NCBI RefSeq assembly: GCF_001940455.1
Contig: NZ_MKQR01000023.1
Location: 21,036 to 85,035, forward strand
DNA length: 64,000 nucleotides
Direction: 5' to 3'
From: Actinokineospora bangkokensis
Lineage (GTDB): Bacteria > Actinomycetota > Actinomycetes > Mycobacteriales > Pseudonocardiaceae
Position 1 is the stretch's first letter. Each line of letters begins with the position of its first letter. The notes beneath the pieces were generated by a model. It saw only the letters and a list, made by a program, of their open reading frames with translations, ran no database searches and had not been told where the DNA came from. This document shows positions 7,936 through 16,328 of the stretch, piece after piece. The position numbers and the translations under genes are program-made.

Positions 7936-9138
7936 TCAGGGCTTGAGCGCCTTGACCGCCTCGACGAGCTGGTCGACCTCGACGGCGTTGGTGTAGTGCG
8001 CGAGCCCGACGCGCACCGCGCCGCCCACCTCCCCGACCCCCAGCGCGGCGAACACGCCGGTGGGGGTGTCGTCGGCGAACGCGCAGATGCCCAGCCGGGC
8101 CAGCTCGGCCACCGCGTCGGCGGCCCGGCGGTCGGCGGTGGTGAACGCCAGCGCGGGGATGCGCCGCATGGCGTCGCCGAGCACCATCACGTGCCGCAGC
8201 GACCGCAGCTCGGCCACCAGCCGCGACAGCAGCCCGGCCTGGTAGGACTTCGCGCTGCCCAGCGAGGTGGTGAGCCGGGCGCGGCGCGACCCGGTGGCCG
8301 CGTCGTCCAGCTCCGCGAGGTAGTCCACCGACGCGACCAGCCCGGCCAGCAGCGGGTGCGCGTGCTGGCCCAGCTCCAGCCGCTCGGGCCCCTGGGCGCG
8401 CGGGTCGAGGTTGGTGGCGGGCAGCCGGTCGAGCACCGCCGGGTCCGCGAACGCCAGCGCCGCCACCGCGGGCCCGCCCCAGGCGCTCGCGGACACCACC
8501 AGCACGTCGGCGCCCAGCTCGGTGATGTCCAGCGGCACGAACGGCGCCGAGCTGGTCGCGTCCACCACCACGGTGGCGCCGTGCTCGCGGGCCGCGGCGA
8601 CGATCTTCGGCAGGTCCGGCCGGGTGCCCACGGCCCCGGAGGCCGCGGTGACGGCCACGACCCGGGTGCGCGGGCTGACCAGCTCGCCGTACTGCCAGGC
8701 GGGCAGCTCGCAGGTCTCGATGTCGACCTCCGCCCAGCGCACGGTGGCCCCCGCCCGCTGGGCCACCCGCAGCCAGGGCGCGGTGTTGGCCTGGTCGTCG
8801 AGCCGGGAGAGCACCACCTCGTCCCCGATCAGCCAGCGCTCGCCCAGCGCCTCGGCCAGCCGGGCCAGCAGCACCGCCGGGTTGGGCCCGAGCACCACCC
8901 CGGCCGGGTCCCCGCCCACCAGGTCGGCCACCGCCCGCCGGGCCGCGGCCACGATCGCCTCGGCCCGCTGCGAGGCCGGGAACACCCCGCCCGGCCCGGA
9001 CACCGGCGCCCGCAGCGCGGTGGACACCGCCGTCGCCACCTGCTCGGGCACCTGCATGCCCGCCGGGGAGTCGAGGTGCACCCAGCCGTCACCCAGGGCG
9101 GGGAACAGCCCGCGGACCCGAGCGACGTCGAAGGCCAT
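7936..9138 (-). CDS. Class V aminotransferase homologue lacking the PLP lysine
   Basis: 400 residues from the ATG at 9138. The fold markers of cysteine desulfurase-like class V aminotransferases are present: VHLDSPAGMQVP near residue 20, AVTAASGAVGTRPDL, the PLP-pyridine Asp in VVVDATSSAPF and the later GQHAHPLLAG. Where active members have S-x-H-K-x-x-G-P, this protein reads SASAWGGPA, so both His and the Schiff-base Lys are replaced. It is probably a non-catalytic relative or uses a different chemistry. It lies between the quinone oxidoreductase and bpa, an order I recall from mycobacteria (Rv3777, Rv3778c, Rv3780). Confidence 0.85.
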   Translation of the reverse strand: MAFDVARVRGLFPALGDGWVHLDSPAGMQVPEQVATAVSTALRAPVSGPGGVFPASQRAEAIVAAARRAVADLVGGDPAGVVLGPNPAVLLARLAEALGERWLIGDEVVLSRLDDQANTAPWLRVAQRAGATVRWAEVDIETCELPAWQYGELVSPRTRVVAVTAASGAVGTRPDLPKIVAAAREHGATVVVDATSSAPFVPLDITELGADVLVVSASAWGGPAVAALAFADPAVLDRLPATNLDPRAQGPERLELGQHAHPLLAGLVASVDYLAELDDAATGSRRARLTTSLGSAKSYQAGLLSRLVAELRSLRHVMVLGDAMRRIPALAFTTADRRAADAVAELARLGICAFADDTPTGVFAALGVGEVGGAVRVGLAHYTNAVEVDQLVEAVKALKP

Positions 9139-9207
9139 GGCCACACCGTACGAGAGCCGCCGGGGACTACCCTCGACCGGGCCAGCTTCTCGGCGAGGAC
9201 GGAGCAG

Positions 9208-9765
9208 ATGAGCCAACCCACACCCGACCGCGAGGACCAGGCCCACCACGTCGTAGTCGTGGGCCCCGACGGCGCCCCGCTGGGCGCGGCCCGCATCCCC
9301 GACGGCGCCGACTCCCCCGGCGGCGGCGAGTCCGTCGGTGACATGGTCGAGCAACCCGCCAAGGTCATGCGCATCGGCACGATGATCAAGCAGCTGCTGG
9401 AGGAGGTCCGCGCGGCCCCCCTCGACGAGGCCAGCCGCGTGCGCCTGCGCGAGATCCACAAGAAGTCCATCGCGGAGCTGGAGGAGGGCCTGGCCCCGGA
9501 GCTGCGCGAGGAGCTCACCCGCCTCTCGCTGCCCTTCACCGAGGACACCACCCCCTCCGACGCCGAGCTCCGCATCGCCCAGGCCCAGCTCGTCGGCTGG
9601 CTCGAAGGCCTCTTCCACGGCATCCAGACGGCCCTGTTCGCCCAGCAGATGGCCGCCAGGGCCCAGATCGAGCAGATGCGCCGCGGCCTGCCCCCCGGCG
9701 TCGGCCCCGGCCAGGGCAAGGACGGCCCCACCACCCACCTCGGCGACTCCGGCCAGTACCTCTGA
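9208..9765 (+). CDS. bpa: Bacterial proteasome activator Bpa
   Basis: 185-residue homologue of Rv3780/Bpa, the ATP-independent ring that docks on the 20S proteasome and opens its gate. The conserved core (about 50-165) is a helical bundle, including VMRIGTMIKQLLEEVRAAPLD and AQLVGWLEGLFHGIQ. The last four residues GQYL are the HbYX-like docking tail that inserts in the proteasome alpha ring. The disordered N-terminus is acidic. It starts at an ATG after GGAGCAG. No proteasome genes lie in this window. It is divergent from the class V aminotransferase-like gene. Confidence 0.93.
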   Translation: MSQPTPDREDQAHHVVVVGPDGAPLGAARIPDGADSPGGGESVGDMVEQPAKVMRIGTMIKQLLEEVRAAPLDEASRVRLREIHKKSIAELEEGLAPELREELTRLSLPFTEDTTPSDAELRIAQAQLVGWLEGLFHGIQTALFAQQMAARAQIEQMRRGLPPGVGPGQGKDGPTTHLGDSGQYL

Positions 9766-9779
9766 CCGACGGCGCCACG

Positions 9780-9816
9780 CACCGGGGGGCGGCTGCTCAG
9801 CAGCCGCCCCCCGGTG
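9780..9816. terminator. Bidirectional terminator hairpin
   Basis: Near-perfect 18-bp inverted repeat (9780-9797 with 9799-9816) between the convergent bpa and esterase genes. Confidence 0.85.
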
Positions 9817-9828
9817 TTCTCCGGGCTG

Positions 9829-11118
9829 CTAGCCCAGTGAGCAGGTGGTGGCGAGGTCGCCGGTGCCGCGGGGGATGGTGCGGGACGGGGGTGGTTGCAC
9901 GCCGTCCAGCCAGGCGCCCATGGTGTCGAGGGCGTTGAGGAAGCAGGGGGCGATGGGGCGGAGCTTGTCCGGGTAGGTGTCGTACAGGGCGTCGACGTGG
10001 GTGCCCGCTTCGACGCGGTAGTAGCGGTGGAGGGGCTTGCGCTTGACCATGGCGGCGTAGGTGTCGGAGTCCTGGTCGATGGGGAGCAGGGCGTCGAGGG
10101 TGCCGTGGAGGGTGATGAGGGGTTTGCCGATGCGGCCGGTCAGGGCGATGCGGGAGACGGCGGCGTGCACGGCGCGGGGGCGGGACGCGTAGTCGTAGTC
10201 GGCGTCGCAGGTCGGGGTGCCCGAGGTGCAGAAGGGGACGCCCGCATGGAGGGGGCCGTCCCAGGTGGGGTCGAGCTCTTCGCGGTAGATGCGCTGCGTG
10301 AGGTCCCAGTACACCTTGTGGTGGTAGTCCCAGAGGAAGCGCGAGCCCTCGGGGAAGCCCGTCACCGTGCCGGACTGGTAGCCGCGCAGGGCCGGGGGCA
10401 GGAAGGTCAGCAGGTTCGGGCCCCGGGTGGTCCAGAGGGTGCCCTCCCAGTCGACGCCACCGTCGTAGAGCCAGGGGCGGTTCTCCAGCTGCCAGCGCAC
10501 CAGGTAGCCGCCGTTGGACAGGCCCGCCGCCAGGGTGCGGCGGGGGAGCGTGCCGTAGTGGTGGGCGACGGCCGCCTTGGCCGCGACGGTGAGTTGGGTG
10601 ACGCGGTCGTTCCACTCGACCAGGGCATCACCCGGGCGGGTCCCGTCGGTGTAGAAGGCGAGGCCGGTGTTGCCCTTGTCCGTGGCGGCGAAGGCGTAGC
10701 CCGCGGCGAGGGCGTGGTCGGAGATGGCGCGGTCGTTGGCGTACTGGCGGCGGGTGCCGGGGGAGCCGGAGACGACCAGGCCGCCGTTCCAGCGCTCGGG
10801 CAGGCGCAGGACGAACTGGCTGTCGTGCGCCCAGCCGTTGTTGGTGTTGGTGGTCGATGAGTCCGGGAAGTAGCCGTCGACCTGCACACCCGGCACCGCG
10901 CCCGGCACCGGCAGGCCCGCCGGGGTGAGCCCGGCCCAGTCGGCGGGCACGGTGTGGCCGGAGGCGGAGGTGCCGGTCGTGGTGAGGTCGGACAGGCACG
11001 CGCTCCGCTGCTCGGCCGCTCCGGGCACCCGCACCTGCGAGCAGGTCCCGGCCGCGGCGGGTGACCCGCCCACCAGCCCGGCCACCAGGGCCACCGCTGC
11101 GGTCAGACGCACGAACAC
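9829..11118 (-). CDS. Secreted alpha/beta hydrolase, tannase/3HB-oligomer hydrolase-like
   Basis: 429 residues from a GTG at 11118, preceded by GGAGG six bases upstream; an ATG at 11136 lies in frame but has no such site. Signal peptide RLTAAVALVAGLVGG then AAAGTCSQ. The nucleophile elbow is GLSNGG, with a late acidic residue (HGTLDALLP) and a His (EAGTHVDALY) completing a Ser-Asp-His triad. Cys residues in the mature part fit export. The phrase WNGGLVVSGSPGTRRQY followed by ATDKGNTG is typical of tannase/3-hydroxybutyrate-oligomer hydrolase relatives. It is divergent from a PHB depolymerase-type esterase, so the two may act on one polyester. Confidence 0.72.
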   Translation of the reverse strand: MFVRLTAAVALVAGLVGGSPAAAGTCSQVRVPGAAEQRSACLSDLTTTGTSASGHTVPADWAGLTPAGLPVPGAVPGVQVDGYFPDSSTTNTNNGWAHDSQFVLRLPERWNGGLVVSGSPGTRRQYANDRAISDHALAAGYAFAATDKGNTGLAFYTDGTRPGDALVEWNDRVTQLTVAAKAAVAHHYGTLPRRTLAAGLSNGGYLVRWQLENRPWLYDGGVDWEGTLWTTRGPNLLTFLPPALRGYQSGTVTGFPEGSRFLWDYHHKVYWDLTQRIYREELDPTWDGPLHAGVPFCTSGTPTCDADYDYASRPRAVHAAVSRIALTGRIGKPLITLHGTLDALLPIDQDSDTYAAMVKRKPLHRYYRVEAGTHVDALYDTYPDKLRPIAPCFLNALDTMGAWLDGVQPPPSRTIPRGTGDLATTCSLG

Positions 11119-11300
11119 CGCCCACCTCCACTCCATCGGGGTAGCTCGACCGTGGCACCGGTGGAGACCCCGCGGAACCCGCCCGGACCACACAAACCGC
11201 CCGCGGACTGTGGTGTGGACCACCATGGGCCGCGCGGCGCACCCGCTCCTACCGTCGAGCGATCGGCAGTTCGACGAGAGGGAACGAGAGGGAGTCGGGG

Positions 11301-12224
11301 ATGCGATCAGCGACGATCGTGCTCGCCCTGCTGGCGGGCCTGCTCTTCGGTGCGGCGCCCGCCCGCGCGGCGGCGATCAGCGAGGTGACCGGCTTCGGGT
11401 CCAACCCCGGGGCGCTGAAGATGTACCGGTACCAGCCCGACGGGCTGGCCGCGGGCAGGCCGGTCGTGGTGGCGATGCACGGCTGCACCCAGGACGCGCG
11501 CGGCTACGGCACCGCGACCGGCTGGACCCGGCTGGCCGACCGGTGGGGCTTCACCGTCGTGCTGCCCGAGCAGCAGACGACCAACAACTACAACCGGTGC
11601 TTCAACTGGTTCCAGGCCCAGGACACCACCCGCGGCCAGGGCGAGGCGGCGTCCATCGCCCAGATGGTCGCCCGGGCCCAGGCCGACGGCGCGGGCACCG
11701 CCTACGCCTCGGGCCTGTCCGGCGGCGGGGCCATGACCTCGGTCATGCTCGCCACCTACCCCGAGTTGTTCGCGGGCGGCGGGATCGTCGCGGGCCTGCC
11801 CTACGGCTGCGCGACCACGGTGGTCGACGCGTTCAGCTGCATGAACCCGGGCAAGAACCTCACCCCCGCGCAGTGGGCGGCCAAGGTGCCCGCGCGGTCG
11901 GGCCCGTGGCCCACCGTCGCGGTGTTCCACGGCACCGCCGACTACACCGTCAACGCGGTCAACAAGCAGGAGATCGTCGACCAGTGGACGGCCCTGCACG
12001 GCATCGCCGCCACCCCGACCAGCACCGACACCGTGGCGGGCTACCCGCACGCCGTCTACGCCAGCGGTGGCCGGGCGGTCGTCGAGACCTACACGATCAC
12101 CGGCATGGGCCACGGCCAGCCCGTCGACCCGGCCACCGGCTGCGGCACCGCGACCGCCTACGTCCTCGACGTCAAGCTGTGCGCCGCCTACCGGCTCGGC
12201 CTGTCCTGGGGCCTGGGCAGCTGA
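11301..12224 (+). CDS. Secreted PHB depolymerase family esterase (LpqC type)
   Basis: 307 residues starting at the ATG at 11301 behind GAGAGGGAG. Signal peptide at 1-24 ([18 protein letters not shown]). The oxyanion-hole motif VVAMHGCTQDARGY, the nucleophile GLSGGGAM, Asp in FHGTADYTVN and His in TGMGHGQP give the catalytic triad of the extracellular PHB depolymerase/feruloyl esterase (esterase family 1) proteins. Paired cysteines (HGCT, NRCFNW, YGCAT, FSCMN) suggest disulfides. It likely cleaves polyhydroxybutyrate or related esters outside the cell. There is no separate substrate-binding domain. Confidence 0.88.
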   Translation: MRSATIVLALLAGLLFGAAPARAAAISEVTGFGSNPGALKMYRYQPDGLAAGRPVVVAMHGCTQDARGYGTATGWTRLADRWGFTVVLPEQQTTNNYNRCFNWFQAQDTTRGQGEAASIAQMVARAQADGAGTAYASGLSGGGAMTSVMLATYPELFAGGGIVAGLPYGCATTVVDAFSCMNPGKNLTPAQWAAKVPARSGPWPTVAVFHGTADYTVNAVNKQEIVDQWTALHGIAATPTSTDTVAGYPHAVYASGGRAVVETYTITGMGHGQPVDPATGCGTATAYVLDVKLCAAYRLGLSWGLGS

Positions 12225-12229
12225 CGCGT

Positions 12230-12263
12230 GAGGGGGCCCGGCCGCGCACGGCCGGGCCCCCTC
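12230..12263 (+). terminator. Terminator hairpin
   Basis: Perfect 15-bp stem (12230-12244 with 12249-12263), 4-nt loop, immediately after the PHB depolymerase stop and before the convergent zinc peptidase gene; probably works in both directions. Confidence 0.85.
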
Positions 12264-12274
12264 GTGGCAACCGG

Positions 12275-13195
12275 TCAGCCCAGGTTGTTGGTCTCGAAGG
12301 TGTTGCAGCTGGTGGGGTTGCCCGTCTCCAGGCCGGTGGAGAACCACTTCTCCCGCTGCGCCGACGAGCCGTGCGAGAACTGGCTCTCGTCGACCTGGCC
12401 GCCGCCGAGGTTCTTCTGGATGTAGTCGTCGCCGATGCGGGCGGCGACGTCGAGCGCGCGGCTGATGTCGTCCTGCGAGATCGACTTGATCAGCGGCTTG
12501 CCGCCGGGGCTCGACGGCACGGTGGTGGCGTGGTTGGCCCACACCCCGGCGTAGCAGTCGGCCTGCAGCTCCAGGCGCACCCCGTCGGAGGTCGGGCCGG
12601 TGCCCTCGCGCACCCGGCCGGAGGTGCCGAGCAGGTTCTGCACGTGGTGGCCGTACTCGTGGGCCAGCACGTAGGCCTCGGCGAAGGTGCCGCCCTGGGC
12701 GCCGAAGCGGGTCTGCAACTCCTGGAAGAACGACAGGTCGATGTACACCTCGGAGTCGGCGGGGCAGTAGAACGGGCCCACGTCGGCGGTGGCGCCGCCG
12801 CACCCGGTGCGGACGCTGCCGGTGAAGAAGTTGGTGGGCGCGAGCTGGTACTTGGTGCCCGAGCGGGCGAACTGGTCGGTCCAGTACCCCTGGATCGAGT
12901 TGATCACCGCCACCAGCGCGCAGTCGTCGCTCTTGTTGGCGTCGGCGCCGGTCCGGCACTCGGCGGACAGGTCGGTCGAGGTCACCGCCTGCCCGGACTC
13001 CAGCGACCCCAGCGAGGGCACCCCGCCCCCGCCGGTCGGCAGCCCGCCGAGCTGGGACAGCACGAAGTAGATGATGGCGCCGAGGATGCCGATGCCCCCG
13101 CCGCCGAGCGCCACCCGACCGCCGATGCCCCCGCCGGAACCGCGGGTGTCCTGCACCTGCGATGCGTCGAGCGAGACGTCGTCGTTGAACTCCAC
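12275..13195 (-). CDS. YpfJ-type putative neutral zinc metallopeptidase
   Basis: 306 residues, starting at the GTG at 13195 (GGGGTGGG upstream) to give the family opening VEFNDDVSLDASQVQD. A Gly-rich linker is followed by one membrane helix (IGILGAIIYFVLSQLGG, about 36-53), then an extracellular catalytic domain with HEYGHHVQN and the downstream ELQADCYAGVWA ligand motif. This matches the PF04228 zinc peptidase family. Four conserved cysteines flank the domain. It is membrane-anchored; its substrate is unknown. It ends at a shared terminator with the upstream esterase gene. Confidence 0.92.
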   Translation of the reverse strand: MEFNDDVSLDASQVQDTRGSGGGIGGRVALGGGGIGILGAIIYFVLSQLGGLPTGGGGVPSLGSLESGQAVTSTDLSAECRTGADANKSDDCALVAVINSIQGYWTDQFARSGTKYQLAPTNFFTGSVRTGCGGATADVGPFYCPADSEVYIDLSFFQELQTRFGAQGGTFAEAYVLAHEYGHHVQNLLGTSGRVREGTGPTSDGVRLELQADCYAGVWANHATTVPSSPGGKPLIKSISQDDISRALDVAARIGDDYIQKNLGGGQVDESQFSHGSSAQREKWFSTGLETGNPTSCNTFETNNLG

Positions 13196-13698
13196 TGGCC
13201 CACCCCGTGGTCCGCAGGACACGTACGGGGGAACTCTACGGCCTGGTGGGCGGGTGGTGCCCGGTGCCGTGTCGGTGGCTGCGCACCGGGCACCACCCCC
13301 TGATCCGTAGTGGTCCGACGCCGCGCCGGGCGGCGCGGAGCCCCGCGGGCCGAGCCGGGAGAGGTCGCCGACACGGGGCTCAACAGCGTCGAGGCGCCGG
13401 AGGGGCGCCCAGGATGTCCGACGGGTTCACTGCTCGCGGCCGTGACCGCTCCGACTGGCTCGGAACGGGCGCGGGGACGCAGTCCGCGGACCACCACTGC
13501 GGGACGATCGCTGCACCATCGCACCACCTTCCCCTTCCCGGAGACGCCCGGGGGACGGCACAACCTGTGGTCGCTGTGCTCCGCCACCGGGACTTCGCCG
13601 ACACCACCATGGTCCGCCCGCGGCGCCCGGCGGGCAATTCCCCGAACCGGTGACCGTCCGCAGAGGACGATCATGCACCCGTTGCGCCCCTGGGGAAG
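13196..13698. other. Intergenic stretch with no convincing gene
   Basis: About 500 bp between the zinc peptidase start and the 5'-nucleotidase terminator. Open frames exist (for example 13310-13768 plus) but they are Arg/Pro/Gly-rich, lack ribosome-binding sites and run through the terminator. No repeats or RNA were recognised. Confidence 0.5.
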
Positions 13699-13737
13699 CC
13701 GAGAGCCGGCACCCCGGGTGGGGGTACCGGCTCTCGG
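13699..13737 (-). terminator. Terminator of the 5'-nucleotidase gene
   Basis: An 11-bp stem (13699-13709 with 13727-13737), one mismatch, then a further 5 bp (13711-13715 with 13721-13725), just past the stop at 13752. Confidence 0.8.
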
Positions 13738-13751
13738 GTGCCGCGCGGTGC

Positions 13752-15470
13752 CTACTGGACCGCGGTGATGCGGTCCGCCGCCGGGGGCGCCAGGTTCGGG
13801 TTGACCGCCAGGTACGCGGTGAGCGCGTCCAGGTCGATCGGGCCACCGGCGAGGTCGGTGCCCTTGGTGAACCCGGTGAACCCGTCGCCGCCCGCGGCGA
13901 GGAAGTTGTTCACCGACACCCGGTAGGGGGCCGCCGGGTCGACCGGGGTGCCGCCGATGGTGAGGTTGGAGATCCGGTTGCCCTGGGCCGCCGAGCGCGA
14001 CCACGTGTAGTGCAGCGAGCTGGAGACCTGCAGGAACCGCGTCACCGGCGCGCCGTTGGCGTCGGTCTGCCACTGCTGCTCCAGCACGGCCTTGAGGTCG
14101 GCGCCGGTCAGCGTGATGGTCTGCATGATGTTCGCGAACGGCTGCACGGCGAAGGTCTCGCCGTAGGTCACCACGCCGTTGCCCTCGCCCGCGGGGGAGG
14201 AGGCGTAGACCAGGTCGGTGCGGATGCCGCCCGGGTTGGTCATGGCCACCACGGCCCCGTTGCCCTGGGTCGCGGCCAGCTGCGCGTCGGCGATGACGTC
14301 ACCCAGGGGCGACTCACCGGCGGCGTTCTGCGCCCGCACCAGGTCGGCGGTGATGGTGCCCACCTGGCGGTTGGCGATCGGGGCCGACTTCGCGGTCGCC
14401 TCGGTCACCAGCGCCTGCACGTCCGCGTCCGCGGGGACGGTGCGGGTGACGATCTCGTTGTGCGCGACCGTCGCGGTGCGCACGACGTCGCGGGTCTTCT
14501 TGTCGATCTTGAGGTCGACGACCGAGAGCAGGCGCCCGAAGGACAGGCCCTGGATCAGCGTGCGCGGCTTGCCCGCCGGGTCATTGACCACGCAGTTGTA
14601 CTGGGTGTGGCTGTGGCCGGTGAAGAACACGTCGATCGAGGCCGAGGCCTTGGTGGCGATCTCGCGGGCCGGTCCGGGGACGGTCTTGCAGTCGTCCGGG
14701 CCGGTGGTGCCCTCGGTGTTGTCGCCCTGGTGCAGCAGCACCACCTGGGTCTTGATGCCGAGCAGGTCGAGCACCTTGGAGGTCTTGTTGAGCGTCTGGA
14801 CCTCGTCGTTGAACTTGAAGCCCTCGACCGCGGTGGGCACGACCACCGACGGCAGGTCCTCCAGGGTCACGCCGATGACGGCCACCGGCACGCCCTCGAC
14901 GACCTTGATGGTGAACGGCAGCAGCGCGGGCAGGCCGTTGGTGAAGGTCACGTTGGCGCCCAGGAACGGGAAGTCGGCGCCGTCGAAGGTCGGCCGGAAC
15001 ACGCAGCCGTCGGTCGGGTGGCAGCCGCCGAACTGCATGCGCAGCAGCTCCCGGTAGCCCTCGTCGAACTCGTGGTTGCCGATGACGCTGGCCTGCACGC
15101 CGATCTGGTTGAGGAAGTCGATCGTGGGCTCGTCGTGGAACAGCGCCGAGTTCAGCGGCGAGGCGCCGATGTTGTCGCCGGTGGACAGCAGCAGCGAGTT
15201 CTTGACCTCGGCGCGCAGCTGCTTGGCGTGGGTGGCCAGGAAGGCGGCGCCGCCCGCGTCGACGGTCGAGCCGTTCGACAGCGTGACCCGGCCCGAGGAC
15301 CCCGCGGGCGGGGTCAGGTTGCCGTGGAAGTCGTTGAACGAGATCAGCCGCAGGTCGACGGTCTTGGCAGGCGCGGGCGTCGCCTGGGCGACCGTGCTGC
15401 CGAGCGCCGCGGCGGCGAGGGTGGCCGTCGCGAGCGCCGCGATGCGCGTCGCCAGTCGCGTGGATGTCAT
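13752..15470 (-). CDS. Secreted 5'-nucleotidase/metallophosphatase (UshA-like)
   Basis: 572 residues from the ATG at 15470 with GGAGG five bases upstream. Signal peptide at 1-31. The metallophosphatase domain has LRLISFNDFHGNL (D-x-H), STGDNIGASPLNS (GD), VIGNHEFDEG (GNHE), VVLLHQGD and FFTGHSHTQYN. The C-terminal 5'-nucleotidase domain has NPGGIRTDL and FLAAGGDGFTGF. It hydrolyses nucleotides or nucleotide sugars outside the cell to release phosphate and nucleosides. No sortase motif or lipobox is present, so it is released or retained by other means. It is divergent from a MarR regulator, 111 bp away. Confidence 0.93.
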   Translation of the reverse strand: MTSTRLATRIAALATATLAAAALGSTVAQATPAPAKTVDLRLISFNDFHGNLTPPAGSSGRVTLSNGSTVDAGGAAFLATHAKQLRAEVKNSLLLSTGDNIGASPLNSALFHDEPTIDFLNQIGVQASVIGNHEFDEGYRELLRMQFGGCHPTDGCVFRPTFDGADFPFLGANVTFTNGLPALLPFTIKVVEGVPVAVIGVTLEDLPSVVVPTAVEGFKFNDEVQTLNKTSKVLDLLGIKTQVVLLHQGDNTEGTTGPDDCKTVPGPAREIATKASASIDVFFTGHSHTQYNCVVNDPAGKPRTLIQGLSFGRLLSVVDLKIDKKTRDVVRTATVAHNEIVTRTVPADADVQALVTEATAKSAPIANRQVGTITADLVRAQNAAGESPLGDVIADAQLAATQGNGAVVAMTNPGGIRTDLVYASSPAGEGNGVVTYGETFAVQPFANIMQTITLTGADLKAVLEQQWQTDANGAPVTRFLQVSSSLHYTWSRSAAQGNRISNLTIGGTPVDPAAPYRVSVNNFLAAGGDGFTGFTKGTDLAGGPIDLDALTAYLAVNPNLAPPAADRITAVQ

Positions 15471-15569
15471 CAGTCCTCCGTCCGAGTGCCCGATCACCTG
15501 ACCGGGCACAAGTGGCCCGCAGTGTGCCCTGCGGAGATGGCGAAGACCAGTCCCCTGAGGTGAACGCCG

Positions 15570-15575
15570 TAACCT
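15570..15575 (+). promoter_or_regulatory. -10 box TAACCT of a leaderless gene
   Basis: TAACCT lies 6 nt before the GTG at 15582. Confidence 0.5.
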
Positions 15576-15581
15576 GGACGC

Positions 15582-16052
15582 GTGACGACAGCGCGGACCG
15601 AACCCCGGTGGTTGCTCCCCGACGAGATGCGGGCCTGGCGGGCCTACGTCATCGGCGGCGAGCTGCTGCGCCAGCAGCTCAACCGCGAGCTGCAGGACAA
15701 GCACGGCCTCGCCCTCCCGGACTACGAGGTCCTCGTCCGCCTGAGCGAGCAGCCCGACGGCCAGATGCGCATGAGCCAGCTCGCGGGCCAGGTCGCCTCC
15801 TCCAAGAGCAGGCTCTCCCACCAGATCTCCCGCCTGGAGAAGGCGGGCCTCGTCCGCCGCGTCGACTGCGCCGAGGACGCCCGCGGCGTCGTCGCCGAGA
15901 TCACCCCCCAGGGCCGCGACGTCCTCACCACCGCCGCCCCCACCCACGTCGAGGGCGTCCGCGCCCACCTGGTCGACCTGATGACCCCCCAGGAGCAGGA
16001 GGTCCTCGCGGGCCTCTTCGAGCGCGTGATCGCCCACCTCGACCAGTCCTGA
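15582..16052 (+). CDS. MarR family transcriptional regulator
   Basis: 156 residues. Winged-helix regulator of MarR type: MRAWRAYVIGGELLRQQLNRELQ (dimerisation helix), YEVLVRLSEQPDGQMRMSQLAG, then recognition helix and wing around SSKSRLSHQISRLEKAGLVRR and DARGVVAEITPQG. The GTG start directly follows a TAACCT box, consistent with leaderless transcription. The divergent neighbour is the 5'-nucleotidase. No operator palindrome was obvious in the 111 bp between them, so its target is unclear. The tRNA-Ser gene begins 27 bp after its stop. Confidence 0.9.
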   Translation: MTTARTEPRWLLPDEMRAWRAYVIGGELLRQQLNRELQDKHGLALPDYEVLVRLSEQPDGQMRMSQLAGQVASSKSRLSHQISRLEKAGLVRRVDCAEDARGVVAEITPQGRDVLTTAAPTHVEGVRAHLVDLMTPQEQEVLAGLFERVIAHLDQS

Positions 16053-16079
16053 CCCCCGAGGACTACCCTGTCCCCACCG

Positions 16080-16164
16080 GGAGGCGTGGCAGAGCGGCCG
16101 AATGCATCCGCCTTGAAAGCGGAAGACGGGCAACCGTCCGGGGGTTCAAATCCCTCCGCCTCCG
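16080..16164 (+). tRNA. tRNA-Ser (anticodon UGA)
   Basis: 85-nt class II tRNA. The acceptor stem GGAGGCG pairs with CGCCTCC, the anticodon loop is CTTGAAA with anticodon TGA, there is a long variable arm, and the T loop is GTTCAAATC. CCA is not encoded. Its 3' 57 bases are repeated at 18321-18377, making it the integration site of the element that follows. Confidence 0.97.
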
Positions 16165-16165
16165 C
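16109..16165 (+). repeat. attL: 57-bp direct repeat inside tRNA-Ser 3' half
   Basis: Bases 16109-16165 match 18321-18377 with a single difference (TTCAAATCC here, TTCAGATCC there). The copy here completes the functional tRNA, as expected for the left end of an element integrated into a tRNA 3' end. Confidence 0.92.
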
Positions 16166-16173
16166 AGTTCAGA

Positions 16174-16212
16174 GGGGGTGTCGACTGTCCCATGTGGATG
16201 ACCGACACCCCC
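16174..16212 (+). terminator. tRNA-Ser terminator
   Basis: A 10-bp stem (16174-16183 with 16203-16212) followed by TTT, 10 bp after the tRNA. It lies on the element side of the repeat, so the element brought its own terminator. Confidence 0.75.
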
Positions 16213-16215
16213 TTT

Positions 16216-16235
16216 GTGTAGCAGTGGGTGTAGCA
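16216..16235 (+). repeat. Paired GTGTAGCA repeats, left end (possible integrase arm sites)
   Basis: GTGTAGCA occurs at 16216-16223 and 16228-16235, 12 bp apart. The same octamer pair with the same 12-bp spacing is found near the right end (18218-18237). Paired short direct repeats at both ends of an element fit arm-type sites of a tyrosine integrase. Confidence 0.55.
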
Positions 16236-16328
16236 ACGCGGGCATTTCCGCAGGTCAGCGCCACATCTCGTCAGACGGCCTCCGCAGCGCGTCCCGCTTG
16301 TCGTCTATATCTTGGTCTTGCTTATCAA

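Noticed and set aside
13310..13768. Plus-strand open frame of 152 codons
   Set aside because: Arg/Pro/Thr-rich, no ribosome-binding site, and it runs through the terminator of the convergent 5'-nucleotidase gene.
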